A stretch of 64,000 nucleotides of DNA from positions 3,968,001 through 4,032,000 of the forward strand of contig NC_065914.1 of assembly GCF_905147045.1 (NCBI RefSeq). Reading direction: 5' to 3'. Below are positions 25,001-31,404 of the stretch, piece after piece. This DNA comes from Nymphalis io. Taxonomy: Eukaryota > Arthropoda > Insecta > Lepidoptera > Nymphalidae. Under the pieces are notes generated by a model. That model saw only the letters and a program-made list of their open reading frames with translations. It did no database searches and had not been told where the DNA came from. Every line of letters begins with the position of its first letter. Position 1 is the first letter of the stretch. A program made the position numbers and the translations under genes.

Positions 25001-27491
25001 AAGGTATTTACACAGTAATAAGTTCAACTTCCAACCAGTAAAAAATAGTAAATTTTCTAGAAGATAATCTTAATATCTATGTCTGTAATATTATTTTGAC
25101 AGTACGATAGAAGGCTTTGATATTCTACCGCAAAACATCAGTACTTGGTATTGTTGTGTTCTGGTTTGAAGGGTAAGCGACCCAGTTTAATTACAAGCAC
25201 AAGGGACATAACATCGTAGTTCCCAAGGTTGGTTAGTGCATTGGCGATGTAAGCGATGGTTAACATTTCTTATACTGCCAATATCTATGGGCGTTGGTGA
25301 CTTATCATCAGGTGGCCCATATGTTTGTCCTACCTATTCAATAAAAAATGCCCATTTGAACCGTCATATTACAATATTTACGTTTACATTTTACAGCACA
25401 TATTTTAAGATTGTAGATATTTAGACTCAGAGATAGCCAAAATGTTTACCAGCTTAAGTTATAATAAGTAATGTTTATAAGATTATTGTGTGGTGGTGAA
25501 AATGTTATTATAGGAATGATGGGACATAAAATAAAATAAAAAAAATAAACATACATAAAACCACTTTTAAAATCAAAAGCTCGAGACACCGGTCAGTGAT
25601 GACCATTTCATCTCAGGCTGACGCCAATTCTATTTTTCATATGTTTTAAACTCGATTCGAAATACTAGAAATAAACGACATATCACCGTTTCACTTATAT
25701 CGCGAAGTTCCTTTGCCTAATTATGCGTTTAATTTTAACCGAGCCTCGGTTTAACCACGAATGAGAATTCTGTGGTGATTTTAAAAGGAACTGTGTTATT
25801 GTTTTTAGTCTTTGTTTATATTTATACAATTATATACGAATAAATTGTCATGGAGACCTTCACACGTCGCCTTGAGGTGGACTGAAAAATAAAACTCACT
25901 TAATTGTAATAATATTGCAAAATTCATTAGTTTTAACCAAAACCCCTCGATACTACCAATAGCATCGATGGTTTTGAACTATCGACAGTCAAACTGTCAA
26001 TAGTTCTGTCAAACGTGCTGCTATTAGCGAAGTAATTGTCATTGAGAGAAAGAATAAAATTCTATATTTATATAATATTTCTTTAATTCTATATTTACTG
26101 GTGGTAGAGCTTTGTGCAAGCTCGTCTGGGTAGGTACCACCCACTCATCAGATATTCTACCGCAAAACAGCGGTACTTGGTATTGTTGTGTTCCGGTTTG
26201 AAGGGTGAGTGAGCCAGTGTAATTACAGACACAAGGGACATAACATCTTAGTTCCCAAGGTTGGCGGCGCATTGGTGATGTAAGCGATGGTTTACATTTC
26301 TTACAATGCCAATGTCTAAGGGCGTTTGGTGACCACTTACCATCAGATGGTCCATATGCTCGTCCGCCTTCCTATTCTATAAATAAATAAAAAAAAATTT
26401 ATAATAATCTGTGATTCGTACTAAAAAACTTGTTCACTAAATCCTATGGTTGTTCTACTCTGATTACATTGGAAGCCAAAGTTTTACATACTATAATCTT
26501 CGATTTCGAAGACTGTTATCGATAAACGTCTGTGTACTATATTAAACTAATACGGAATCTTGCCATCGCGATGTAGATATATTACAGTTATTACATAGCG
26601 CCATCTAGTACTCAAAGGTGGAATTACTCGAACTAAAGTACTTATACAATTACATAAATTGATTAATTTTTCTCGATAGTTGGAGTCAGACAGCTGTAAA
26701 GGCTACGTGGAGCCAGTTACGAAAACCCAGTGCGAAGTGAAGGACTCAAAAACAGACAGAGAAAAACCATTCCTAAATGGTAAGTTCCAATATTTATATA
26801 ATAAGACTATAAGATAATTAATATGAGTAACAGCCTGTGAATGTCCCACTACTGGGATAAGGCCTCCTCTGCCTTTTTTTAGGAGAAGGTTTTGGAGGTA
26901 TTGGAGATTAATATCGTATTGAAATTATCACCGTTTATTTGGTAATAAATGGTGAAAATTAGTCGTGGTGGTAGTAATTCGATAACAATTTTGGGCACAT
27001 TTATTGCAAACTCAAAATCTTTATTCAATAAAGCGATTCATTCACTTTTTGACTGTCAAAAATTTACCTATATTTTAAATTTTATATAATTATACAAACA
27101 AAAATTAAAAATATTTAGGTACTGTGCAAATAATAATGATATAGTACTAAATTTATATTATTGAAATTTCGATTATTATTTTACGTCTTTTATTTTATAA
27201 ATAACACTAAGGCTTTCTATACATGAAGCCGCACCAGAGTTGGGTCGCTATATCAACATTTTTGTTAAAACAAAACCCACTGGTTTCTTAGATGCTTTGT
27301 TTCCGAATCGGATTTATATCGGTCAATTAGCAAGTGTAATGATTTATTGTGAAATTTGAAGTTATTTTTATTTCTTTTAAATTAATAATGTCAGCTTGAA
27401 TTTCTTTTTAACAGGAGAATCAAGCATGTGTGGGCTGAATAGCTTGGCGCGATTACGGTGTATCGTCCAAGCCTTAGCTAAGGATCCGTGA
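6816..27491 (+). CDS. nau: nautilus / MyoD-family myogenic bHLH transcription factor
   Basis: Four coding exons join in one frame: 6816-7058, 19588-19716, 26680-26779 and 27415-27491 (182 aa plus stop). Exon 1 has RRCLAWACKACKRKT, the Cys/Trp motif N-terminal to the basic region in all MyoD-family factors, then DRRKAATLRERRRLRK with the Ala-Thr pair that gives myogenic specificity. Exon 2 gives the helix-loop-helix, exon 3 an unconserved linker, and exon 4 a C-terminal helix (LNSLARLRCIVQALAKDP) resembling helix III of vertebrate Myf proteins (LDCLSSIV type). Family role: a nuclear E-box activator, dimerising with E/Daughterless, in muscle founder cells. The first ATG is chosen because CAAAATG is a good context and the upstream in-frame codons contain no ATG. 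The protein is short against Drosophila Nautilus (about 330 aa), so an exon could have been missed, although the phases (0,0,1) leave no gap. Confidence 0.87.
7905..8172 (+). repeat. SINE-A copy, 5'-truncated
   Basis: Starts at GAGCTCGTCTGGGTAGGTACC, so it lacks about 20 bases of the 5' end, and ends at CCGCCTACCTATATTA. Moderately diverged. Confidence 0.75.
8918..8965 (-). repeat. SINE-A fragment
   Basis: Only the reverse-oriented 'ggtaagtggtcacccatagacattgttactgtaaga' stretch remains. Confidence 0.45.
8972..9064 (+). repeat. SINE-B head (tRNA-like) fragment
   Basis: CTGCCTCGTTGGTCTAGTAG (A-box-like) and GGGTTTAATTCC (B-box-like) followed by the family's AAAAAGTTATTG. Only the tRNA-like third is present. 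No cloverleaf with a valid anticodon stem can be drawn, so it is not a tRNA gene. Confidence 0.65.
9125..9400 (+). repeat. dispersed repeat D (unclassified)
   Basis: Shares an ordered set of segments with copies near 39.2/39.5, 46.45, 49.4 and 62.1 kb: 'cactataaatagttcttgattaat', 'aacactattccactta', 'cgccattttttcgcga', 'agatctcgaccaatgat', 'caaagttgtttat' and 'ggaataggcta'. No coding capacity and no clear TIRs. A non-autonomous element of unknown class. Confidence 0.55.
9529..9895 (+). repeat. SINE-B full-length copy (tRNA-derived)
   Basis: A tRNA-like head (GACTGCCTCGTTGGCTTGAT...GGGTTCAATTCCCAGG) is followed by the family body (AAAGCACGTAAAGCCGTTGG, CGGTCGTGTCGGATTGCC, TGTGTTTGCGCACACACT, GGCCGCCGTGGCGAAATCGG) and ends GGAGGACATTATTATG. 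Length about 360 bp. The minus-strand open frame inside it is not a gene. Confidence 0.75.
10488..10790 (+). repeat. SINE-C full-length copy with target duplication
   Basis: A tRNA-derived SINE: CCGAGATGGCCCTGTGG (A box), GGGTTCAAACCCGGG (B box), then the body to ACAGGCTGTTAC. It is flanked by ATCGGTA at 10481-10487 and 10791-10797, so the boundaries are well set. Confidence 0.85.
10968..11240 (-). repeat. SINE-A copy, reverse, 5' end missing
   Basis: From CTTTATAGAATAGGAAGGCGG to CCAGACGAGCTTACTAAAG. It lacks the last 25 bases, corresponding to the SINE 5' end. The body is close to consensus. Confidence 0.8.
11940..12200 (-). repeat. SINE-A copy, reverse, with internal deletion
   Basis: Begins GTTTTTTTATAGAGTAGGGTGG and ends CCTTACCACCAGTA. 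Short deletions lie after CATATGGTCATGG and around the GGCGCATTGG block. Confidence 0.75.
12715..12965 (+). repeat. SINE-A copy, diverged
   Basis: Recognisable GTCTGGGTGGGTACCACCCA, ACAAGGGACATAACAT and TGGTGGCGCATTGGCGATG blocks with many substitutions, so an old copy. Confidence 0.65.
13225..13315 (+). repeat. RTE-like LINE 3' tail
   Basis: 'TTCGATTCAGTGGTTTAGCCGTGAAAGCATAACAGACAAACAGACTT...TTTATAATATTAG' is the type of 3' end seen in many insect RTE elements. Related tails are near 49.08-49.20 and 61.11-61.25 kb. No coding part is present. Confidence 0.5.
14815..15235 (+). repeat. LINE-derived block, probably R1-type 3' region
   Basis: A GC-rich block whose first part (CACGGGAACAGTTGG..., TACCCACTAAAAAATCAGCG, GAGCGCCACGGGATCGC) recurs inverted at 46610-46861. 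Its second part (ACCTTTAGAAAGGTACCCG, GGCTGCGGGATCGTGTTGAT) recurs at 24175-24440. It lies next to an R1-type RT fragment. Confidence 0.5.
15236..15458. repeat. GC-rich LINE-linked block with C-run
   Basis: Continues the block above. GCATCCGCGGCCTCTCCCGTG and CTCCTCGCTAGTGCGTACGG also occur at 24.3-24.4 kb. A homopolymer-like run of C at about 15317-15330 interrupts it. Confidence 0.45.
15459..15737 (-). pseudogene. R1-clade LINE reverse transcriptase C-terminal fragment
   Basis: The minus-strand frame reads WGFEEHYERLAPRIEKVA, then LLPNLGGPREEVRRLYAGAV and RSMVLYGAPVW. This is the thumb/C-terminal segment typical of R1-clade non-LTR retrotransposons in Lepidoptera. The catalytic RT domain and endonuclease are absent, and the frame decays after the last motif. 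Dead fragment. Confidence 0.7.
15818..16143 (-). repeat. SINE-B copy, reverse
   Basis: Complement of the full family, from AATGTCCTCCAGACCGATTTCGG to the tRNA-like head CCAACGAGGCAGTC. The plus-strand open frames across it are shadows. Confidence 0.75.
16570..16795 (+). repeat. SINE-D copy (tRNA-derived)
   Basis: Head CGGTTGGCGTGGTTGGTAGA (A box) and a shortened ATTCCCACCCAGGACAGACA, then GTGCATGAACATGTCTGTTT and the body ending CCCAGGATATTATTAT. About 15 bases are deleted between A and B boxes relative to the copies at 49.5 and 58.7 kb. Confidence 0.7.
16938..17203 (-). repeat. SINE-A copy, reverse, old
   Basis: Keeps GCCACCAACCTTGGTAAATAA, TCCCTTGTGTCTG and AAGCCCTACCA in order, with many substitutions and a deletion. 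Confidence 0.6.
17670..17974 (-). repeat. SINE-C full-length copy, reverse, with target duplication
   Basis: From AGTAACAGCTTGTGAATGTC to the tRNA-like head complement (CCGGGCTTGAACCCACG...CTAGGCCATATTGG). TATTCTCA occurs on both sides (17662-17669 and 17975-17982). Any protein read across it is spurious. Confidence 0.8.
18070..18240 (+). repeat. dispersed repeat E, copy 1
   Basis: About 170 bp matching 38490-38705: 'tgttgacaaccgatttatgg', 'attgatgcgtgtattctt', 'aaatgttataattattat' and the 'ggtgag.ttcgag.ttgttct' end. No coding capacity; class unknown. Confidence 0.55.
18860..19100 (-). repeat. SINE-A copy, reverse, old
   Basis: Diverged, with the central part deleted. CCACCTGATGGTAAGTG, CATCGCCAATGCGCCACCAA and GGTACCTACCCAGACA remain. 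Confidence 0.6.
19243..19525 (+). repeat. SINE-A copy, 60 bp upstream of nautilus exon 2
   Basis: Full-length forward copy (TACTGGTGGTAGAGCTTTG to CCGCCTTCCTATTCTTTAAAAAAAA) lying in intron 1 immediately before the acceptor of exon 2, which starts at 19588. Confidence 0.8.
19588..19716 (+). CDS. nau: nautilus exon 2 (helix-loop-helix)
   Basis: 43 codons between AAACTTTCAG and GTGAGT, both phase 0. It encodes VNAAFEELRI (helix 1), a short loop RARAGSG, then RLPKLEILRAAIQHIERLQA (helix 2). Against the MyoD pattern VNEAFETLKR...RLPKVEILRNAIRYIEGLQ the helices are conserved. The loop is one residue shorter and lacks the usual SNPNQ. Confidence 0.88.
19740..19850 (-). repeat. SINE-B fragment
   Basis: Reverse piece of the SINE-B body: 'CTTAAGATACTTGTCATCTG...CATTATAATGCACAAGTGTATGCGCGAACACAAG'. 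Confidence 0.45.
19860..21160. other. nau: nautilus intron 2, AT-rich part
   Basis: AT-rich sequence with no exon recognised. Short open frames here lack coding composition. Confidence 0.45.
21168..21232 (+). repeat. LINE 3' tail fragment plus (TA)n
   Basis: 'CTTACCATCAGGTGGAGTAGAGTCATTTGCCATCCAGGACATA' equals the last bases of the LINE at 6.2 kb. It is followed by a TA microsatellite grown from its A/T-rich end. Confidence 0.7.
21404..21712 (+). repeat. SINE-C full-length copy with 12-bp target duplication
   Basis: Complete tRNA-derived SINE (GCCGAGATGGCCCAGTGG to ACAGGCTGTTACTG). It is flanked by AAATAGGACTAT at 21392-21403 and 21713-21724, a perfect 12-bp duplication, so a young insertion. 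Confidence 0.9.
21725..23215. other. nau: nautilus intron 2, nothing recognised
   Basis: AT-rich with A/T homopolymers. No exon or repeat family could be supported. Confidence 0.45.
23222..23480 (+). repeat. SINE-A copy, old
   Basis: GGTAGAGCTCGTCTGGGTAGG to 'ccaccgttttcaccta'-like end; blocks are in order but heavily substituted. Confidence 0.55.
24175..24440. repeat. LINE-linked GC-rich block (R1-type relative)
   Basis: Matches 15.10-15.38 kb: CCTTCAGAAAGGTACCCG, ACCACTGCGATTGCCGT, GAGAGGCTGCGGAATCGTG and CTCGCTAGTGCGTACGGCAG. No RT motif remains. Confidence 0.5.
24440..24690 (-). repeat. SINE-C copy, degraded
   Basis: Reverse copy starting in 'aatgttccattactaggctaagg' and ending with 'cgcgtgtcaccactaagctatctcg', the decayed tRNA-like head. 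Confidence 0.5.
24700..25100. other. nau: nautilus intron 2, nothing recognised
   Basis: A 'gctgacttcatctgacgctcg' motif occurs twice in slightly different form at 24910-24960 and again near 35160. It may be a small dispersed repeat; no gene. Confidence 0.35.
25105..25345 (+). repeat. SINE-A copy, 5'-truncated
   Basis: Begins in 'gatattctaccgcaaaacatcagtac' and ends 'tgtttgtcctacctattcaataaaaa'. Confidence 0.7.
25350..26090. other. nau: nautilus intron 2, nothing recognised
   Basis: AT-rich. 'CGATACTACCAATAGCATCGATGG' and nearby short inverted motifs are present, but no element could be defined. Confidence 0.4.
26096..26390 (+). repeat. SINE-A full-length copy
   Basis: TACTGGTGGTAGAGCTTTG through CCGCCTTCCTATTCTATAAATAAATAAAAAAAAA, close to consensus. 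It lies 290 bp before nautilus exon 3. Confidence 0.85.
26680..26779 (+). CDS. nau: nautilus exon 3 (linker)
   Basis: 100 nt between TTCTCGATAG and GGTAAGT. Phase 0 in, phase 1 out. Encodes LESDSCKGYVEPVT...REKPFLN, hydrophilic and unconserved, as expected between bHLH and the C-terminal helix. Supported by correct phase joining to exons 2 and 4. Confidence 0.75.
26828..26905 (-). repeat. SINE-C end fragment
   Basis: 'AGTAACAGCCTGTGAATGTCCCACTACTGGGATAAGGCCTCCTCT' only; the tRNA-like head is missing. Confidence 0.6.
27415..27491 (+). CDS. nau: nautilus exon 4 (C-terminal helix, stop)
   Basis: After TTTTTAACAG the frame completes a Gly codon and continues ESSMCGLNSLARLRCIVQALAKDP then TGA. 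The hydrophobic pattern L..L.RL..IV..L resembles helix III at the C-terminus of MyoD/Myf5. Confidence 0.82.
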
Positions 27492-27499
27492 TGTTTGTT

Positions 27500-27505
27500 A
27501 ATAAA
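27500..27505 (+). other. nau: candidate polyadenylation signal of nautilus
   Basis: AATAAA, 9 bases after the stop codon. AATAAT/AATATA variants follow, and in this AT-rich DNA the hexamer alone is weak evidence. A very short 3' UTR would result. Confidence 0.35.
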
Positions 27506-27509
27506 TATA

Positions 27510-28330
27510 GCATAATATTGTATAAGTGTAAATCGGTGCTCAATAATATATATTTATTTAAACATTTTTGTCTCAGTTTATTTTACCAATAAAAAAATAT
27601 ATCGAAAAAACATGACGATAATGGTTAGTCTGATTTCCAGGGTTCGAATCCAATCCTGGCTTTTTTCCTTTTCAATCTTTCGTGAACGAGGAGTATTATG
27701 GAAGAAGTAAGGCATTTACTTTCCTACAAGTTTAATTTCCTACAAATTTTACTTTATTTCTAACAATTTCATAAGAAGATTTATTTTTATACATAATTAA
27801 CCAGCAAAGTTCACCAAGGTAATAAAGGTAAGTGACCAGACTCATCAAGAGAAAATACGTCCAGGTAGTAGAAAAATTAGAAGATCAGAGTAGTTTTTAT
27901 CGTCAATTATTTTTACGTAGTTTTTTAGTAACGTTTTGTTGACACGACGCAGGGTTGGGATCAAGAACCTCGCTTACAGCTACAAGCTAGCAACTAGACC
28001 ACGAGTCAATTAGTAAATAAGCTACTAATATATTTTGAGATACAATTAACTATAACGGAAATATCTTGCTAGATCAAAATTTAGCAACATTAATCTCTTC
28101 GACGGGATCCAGGAAATCCCAGTAAGCCCATAATCCCAAAGACGTGACGTTGCGACAAATTTATTTACGTAATGTAAAACTTTATGATAAGAATTCTCGT
28201 GGTAATTTTAAACTGACTTACCATTTTTATTTACACTTAAGTCATCATTGTGAAATAATTTGAATGAAGCTATGATTGACGGGCTTGGTGAGTTAACCAG
28301 TGTACACGGGACATAATATTTTATAACTTA
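27510..28330. other. intergenic, two tRNA-like relics
   Basis: At 27620-27665 'GGTTCGAATCCAATCCTGGC' followed by T6 looks like a B box with a Pol III stop. At 27965-28010 (minus) 'CGTGGTCTAGTTGCTAGC' looks like an A box. Neither folds into a complete tRNA; both look like decayed SINE heads. Confidence 0.35.
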
Positions 28331-28339
28331 TACGAAGGA

Positions 28340-28510
28340 AAATTAACAAATAAAATACGTTGACATTGAATTGACGTGATTTTGGTCGAAATTTTGAATA
28401 TTCTATGATATTCATTATGAATTGGTAAAAAAATGGCGTTTTGCATATTAGCGAAGTTGCTATCGGAACTTTGACCATAACATTAAATTTGATATATGAT
28501 GGATATGTAT
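28340..28510 (-). repeat. dispersed repeat D, reverse copy
   Basis: Contains the complements 'gttgacattgaattgacgtgattttggtcga', 'attcattatgaattggtaaaaaaatggcgttttg' and 'gttgctatcggaactttg', in the order expected for repeat D. Confidence 0.5.
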
Positions 28511-28707
28511 AGTAGTGGATCCCTAATGTCAATATTTATTTTATTCTTATTTATTTATTTCAAACAATTAATACATGTGGTAAACAATATATGACAGTAA
28601 ATATAATAGTATTAAACTGTGTTGTAGCTACTAACGCCCACCAATTCGACAGCACATTTATTTATAATTTGTTCATTGTAAACATAAATTAAAATATAAT
28701 TTAATTT

Positions 28708-29000
28708 ACTGGTGGTAGAGCTTTATGAAAGCTCATCTGGATAGGTACCACTCACTCATCAGATATTCTACCGCAAAACAGCAGTACTTGGTATTGTTGT
28801 GTTCCGGTTTGAAGAGTGAGTGAGCCAGTGTAATTACAGGCACAAGGGACATAACATCTTAGTTCCCAAGGTGGGTGGCGCATTAGTGATGTAAGCGATG
28901 GTTAACATTTCTTACAATGGCAATGTCTATGGGCGTTGGTGACCAATTACCATCAGGTAGCCCATATGCACATCCGCCTTCCTATTTTATAATAAAAAAA
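28708..29000 (+). repeat. SINE-A full-length copy
   Basis: TACTGGTGGTAGAGCTTTATG to CCGCCTTCCTATTTTATAATAAAAAAAA; mild divergence. Confidence 0.82.
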
Positions 29001-29335
29001 ATAACAGAAATATAAAATGACAAATACATTTTTTTAAACTGCTTTTAATAATAAGTGTTATAGTCTAACAAATTTTTAAAAAATATTTGATTCAGATTTT
29101 AAAAATACCTAAATTTGTTTTATAAAGTATAAAAGAAGGAAGGGATTATACAGAAATTATTCGCACGATTGTATTTTCGAAACAAATATATATTTTTTAA
29201 CTTTCAAGTGATTGTTTCGCAAAGTCGATTGTGTTTTTTTTATTATATGACTACACGGATCGATTTTCTATACGATACAAGGTAATAATAATATTAATAA
29301 TAATGTATTTGTTCAAGTAACAAGACTCATACAAT

Positions 29336-29621
29336 AACAGTAACAGCCTGTTAATGTCCCACTGCTGGGCTAAGGCCTCCTCTCCCTTTTGAGAAGGTTT
29401 GGAGCTTATTCCACCACGCTGCTCCAATGCGGGTTGGCAGAATACACATGTGGCAGGATTTCAATGAAATTAGACCTTCCTTCACCGTCAAGCACGAGAT
29501 GAATTATAAACACAAATTAAGCACATGAAAATTCAGTGGTGCTTGCCTGGGTTTGAACCCACGATCATCGGTTAAGATTCACGCGTTCGAACCACTGGGC
29601 CACTCTGGCCATAAACAATAT
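29336..29621 (-). repeat. SINE-C copy, reverse
   Basis: From AACAGTAACAGCCTGTTAATG to the head complement (GTTTGAACCCACGATCATCGG...CACTGGGCCACTCTGG). ATACAAT occurs on both sides (29329-29335 and 29622-29628). A short internal deletion is seen before CCTTCACCGTCAAGC. Confidence 0.75.
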
Positions 29622-29639
29622 ATACAATGCTTCTATTAT

Positions 29640-30120
29640 TTTTTACTTCAATAGATAGGCGGGCTGGCATATGAGCCACCTGATAGTAAATGGTCACCAC
29701 GGTCCATAGACTATATGAAATAATAAACAATCACATACATTGCCACTGCGCCAGAAAGCCGTTGCTCCTGCACCTGAACTCTTTCCGGTCGTGTCGGATT
29801 GCCTTCCCATCGGATTATGAGAGTGAGGGAATAGAGAGTGCACCTGTGTTTGCGCACACACTTGTGCACTGTAATATCACCTTAAGATTAACCGCCGTGG
29901 CCGAAATCGGTCAGGTTTTTTTAATTTTGTATTTTTGGACGGCGAATCAATTTTGTATTGGCGGACGGACTAATGGGCCACCTGTTGGTCACATATCACC
30001 GCGCCACCAACCTTGAGAGCTAAGATGTTATGTCCCTTGTGCCTGTAGCTACACTGGCTCACTCACCCTTTAAATCGAAACACAACAATACTACGAACTG
30101 TTTGGCGGTTGAATATGCAT
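29640..30120 (-). repeat. SINE-A split by a SINE-B 3' half
   Basis: 29640-29750 is the 3' part of a reverse SINE-A. 29751-29915 is a forward SINE-B lacking its tRNA-like head (AAAGCCGTTGCTCCTGCAC to GTGGCCGAAATCGGTCAGG). 29965-30120 resumes reverse SINE-A sequence, although the join is imperfect and part of the block is repeated. Confidence 0.55.
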
Positions 30121-30504
30121 TATAACAAAAATGTAATAATATACTTTTTATTATGAAATAACTCTTTTTAAGCCGTAACACAACAATACTAAATATTGCT
30201 ATAATGCTATTAAGCTTGTATTATAGAGTATTCAAGATACCTCTAGCAGTTCATTAATGTGGAAACACCACGAAAAATTATCTTATATTAATCATAATTA
30301 AATTAAAAGTTTTGTATCGTTTTACTCGCAACGTTTTCTTTCACCGAAGACGAGACGATTCCCTTATATTATAAATGCGAAAGTTTCTTTGTTTATTTAT
30401 CATACGAAAACTATTGAACTCATGCATGGATTATATAGATAGATTTATTTATTTTGATCGCCACCAGTTGTACATAACACACATTTAAAACACGCTTTAT
30501 ATTA

Positions 30505-30657
30505 TGCCCGGTTCACATTATTCCAGTCCAGCGATCTAGTCCAGTACTGGATTGGATTCAGATTGGATTCAGTTCATTCCAGTGCCGGTTTACATTTTTC
30601 CAGTAAGCAATCCAGTACTGGACTAGATCACTGGACTGGAATAATGTAAACCGGGCA
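30505..30657. mobile_element. MITE with long terminal inverted repeats, TTA target site (Harbinger-like)
   Basis: 153 bp. The left arm TGCCCGGTTCACATTATTCC and right arm GGAATAATGTAAACCGGGCA are inverted complements with one mismatch. The match continues inward through CCAGTCCAG.GATCTAGTCCAGTACTGGATTG for about 50 bp. The flanks are TTA at 30502-30504 and 30658-30660, the usual PIF/Harbinger duplication. No coding capacity. A third TIR-like segment (GCCGGTTTACATTTTTCCAG) lies inside. Confidence 0.85.
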
Positions 30658-30664
30658 TTAACTT

Positions 30665-31090
30665 AAAACGAATGAACAACCGATGACAGGAGAACACGCT
30701 ATTCCCAAACACAATTACAAAAAGAGTTAACAAAATATACAAATAAAAAAACAAAATAAAAAAAAAACAGAAATGAGTAATATTAAAAAAAAAAAAACAA
30801 AAACAGATATTAACTATATTGCCTCAAATACAAAAAATAGACAAATTTAACAGTATATAAATATAACAGATTTAAAAGTAAATGATATACTTAAATATAT
30901 ATGTCCATGAGATACAAATACATATATGTAAATAAATATATACTACCTGTAATGTATTACACATATTTTAGCGACAAGGGTTATTTTTTACGTGCCGCTT
31001 AGTTCAGTTGGGTGCAAATAGTTTAAGAGGTAATTGCACGATTTAAGAAGTGAAACGATATGTTTTACTTGTCTGCGGCCTTACATCAGG
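30665..31090. other. AT-rich intergenic with A-runs
   Basis: Long A-rich stretches (30745-30805) and nothing else recognised. Confidence 0.5.
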
Positions 31091-31094
31091 TCAC

Positions 31095-31398
31095 TTTTCT
31101 TTTTTTTTATTTATAGAATAGGAAGGTGGACGAGCATATGGGCCACCTGATGGTAAGTGGTCACCAAACGCCCTTAGACATTGGCATTGTAAGAAATGTC
31201 AACCATCGCTTATAGCCAATGCGCCACCAACCTTGGGAACTAAGATTTTATGTCCCTTGTGCCTGTAATTACACTGGCTCACTCACCCTTCAAACCGGAA
31301 CACAACAATATCAAGTATTGCTGTTTTGCGGTAGAATATCTGATGAGTGGGTGATACCTACCTAGACGGGCTTGCACAAAGCCCTACCACCAGTAAAA
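31095..31398 (-). repeat. SINE-A full-length copy, reverse
   Basis: CTTTTTTTTTATTTATAGAATAGGAAGG to AGCCCTACCACCAGTA, close to consensus. Confidence 0.85.
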
Positions 31399-31404
31399 CT
31401 CACC

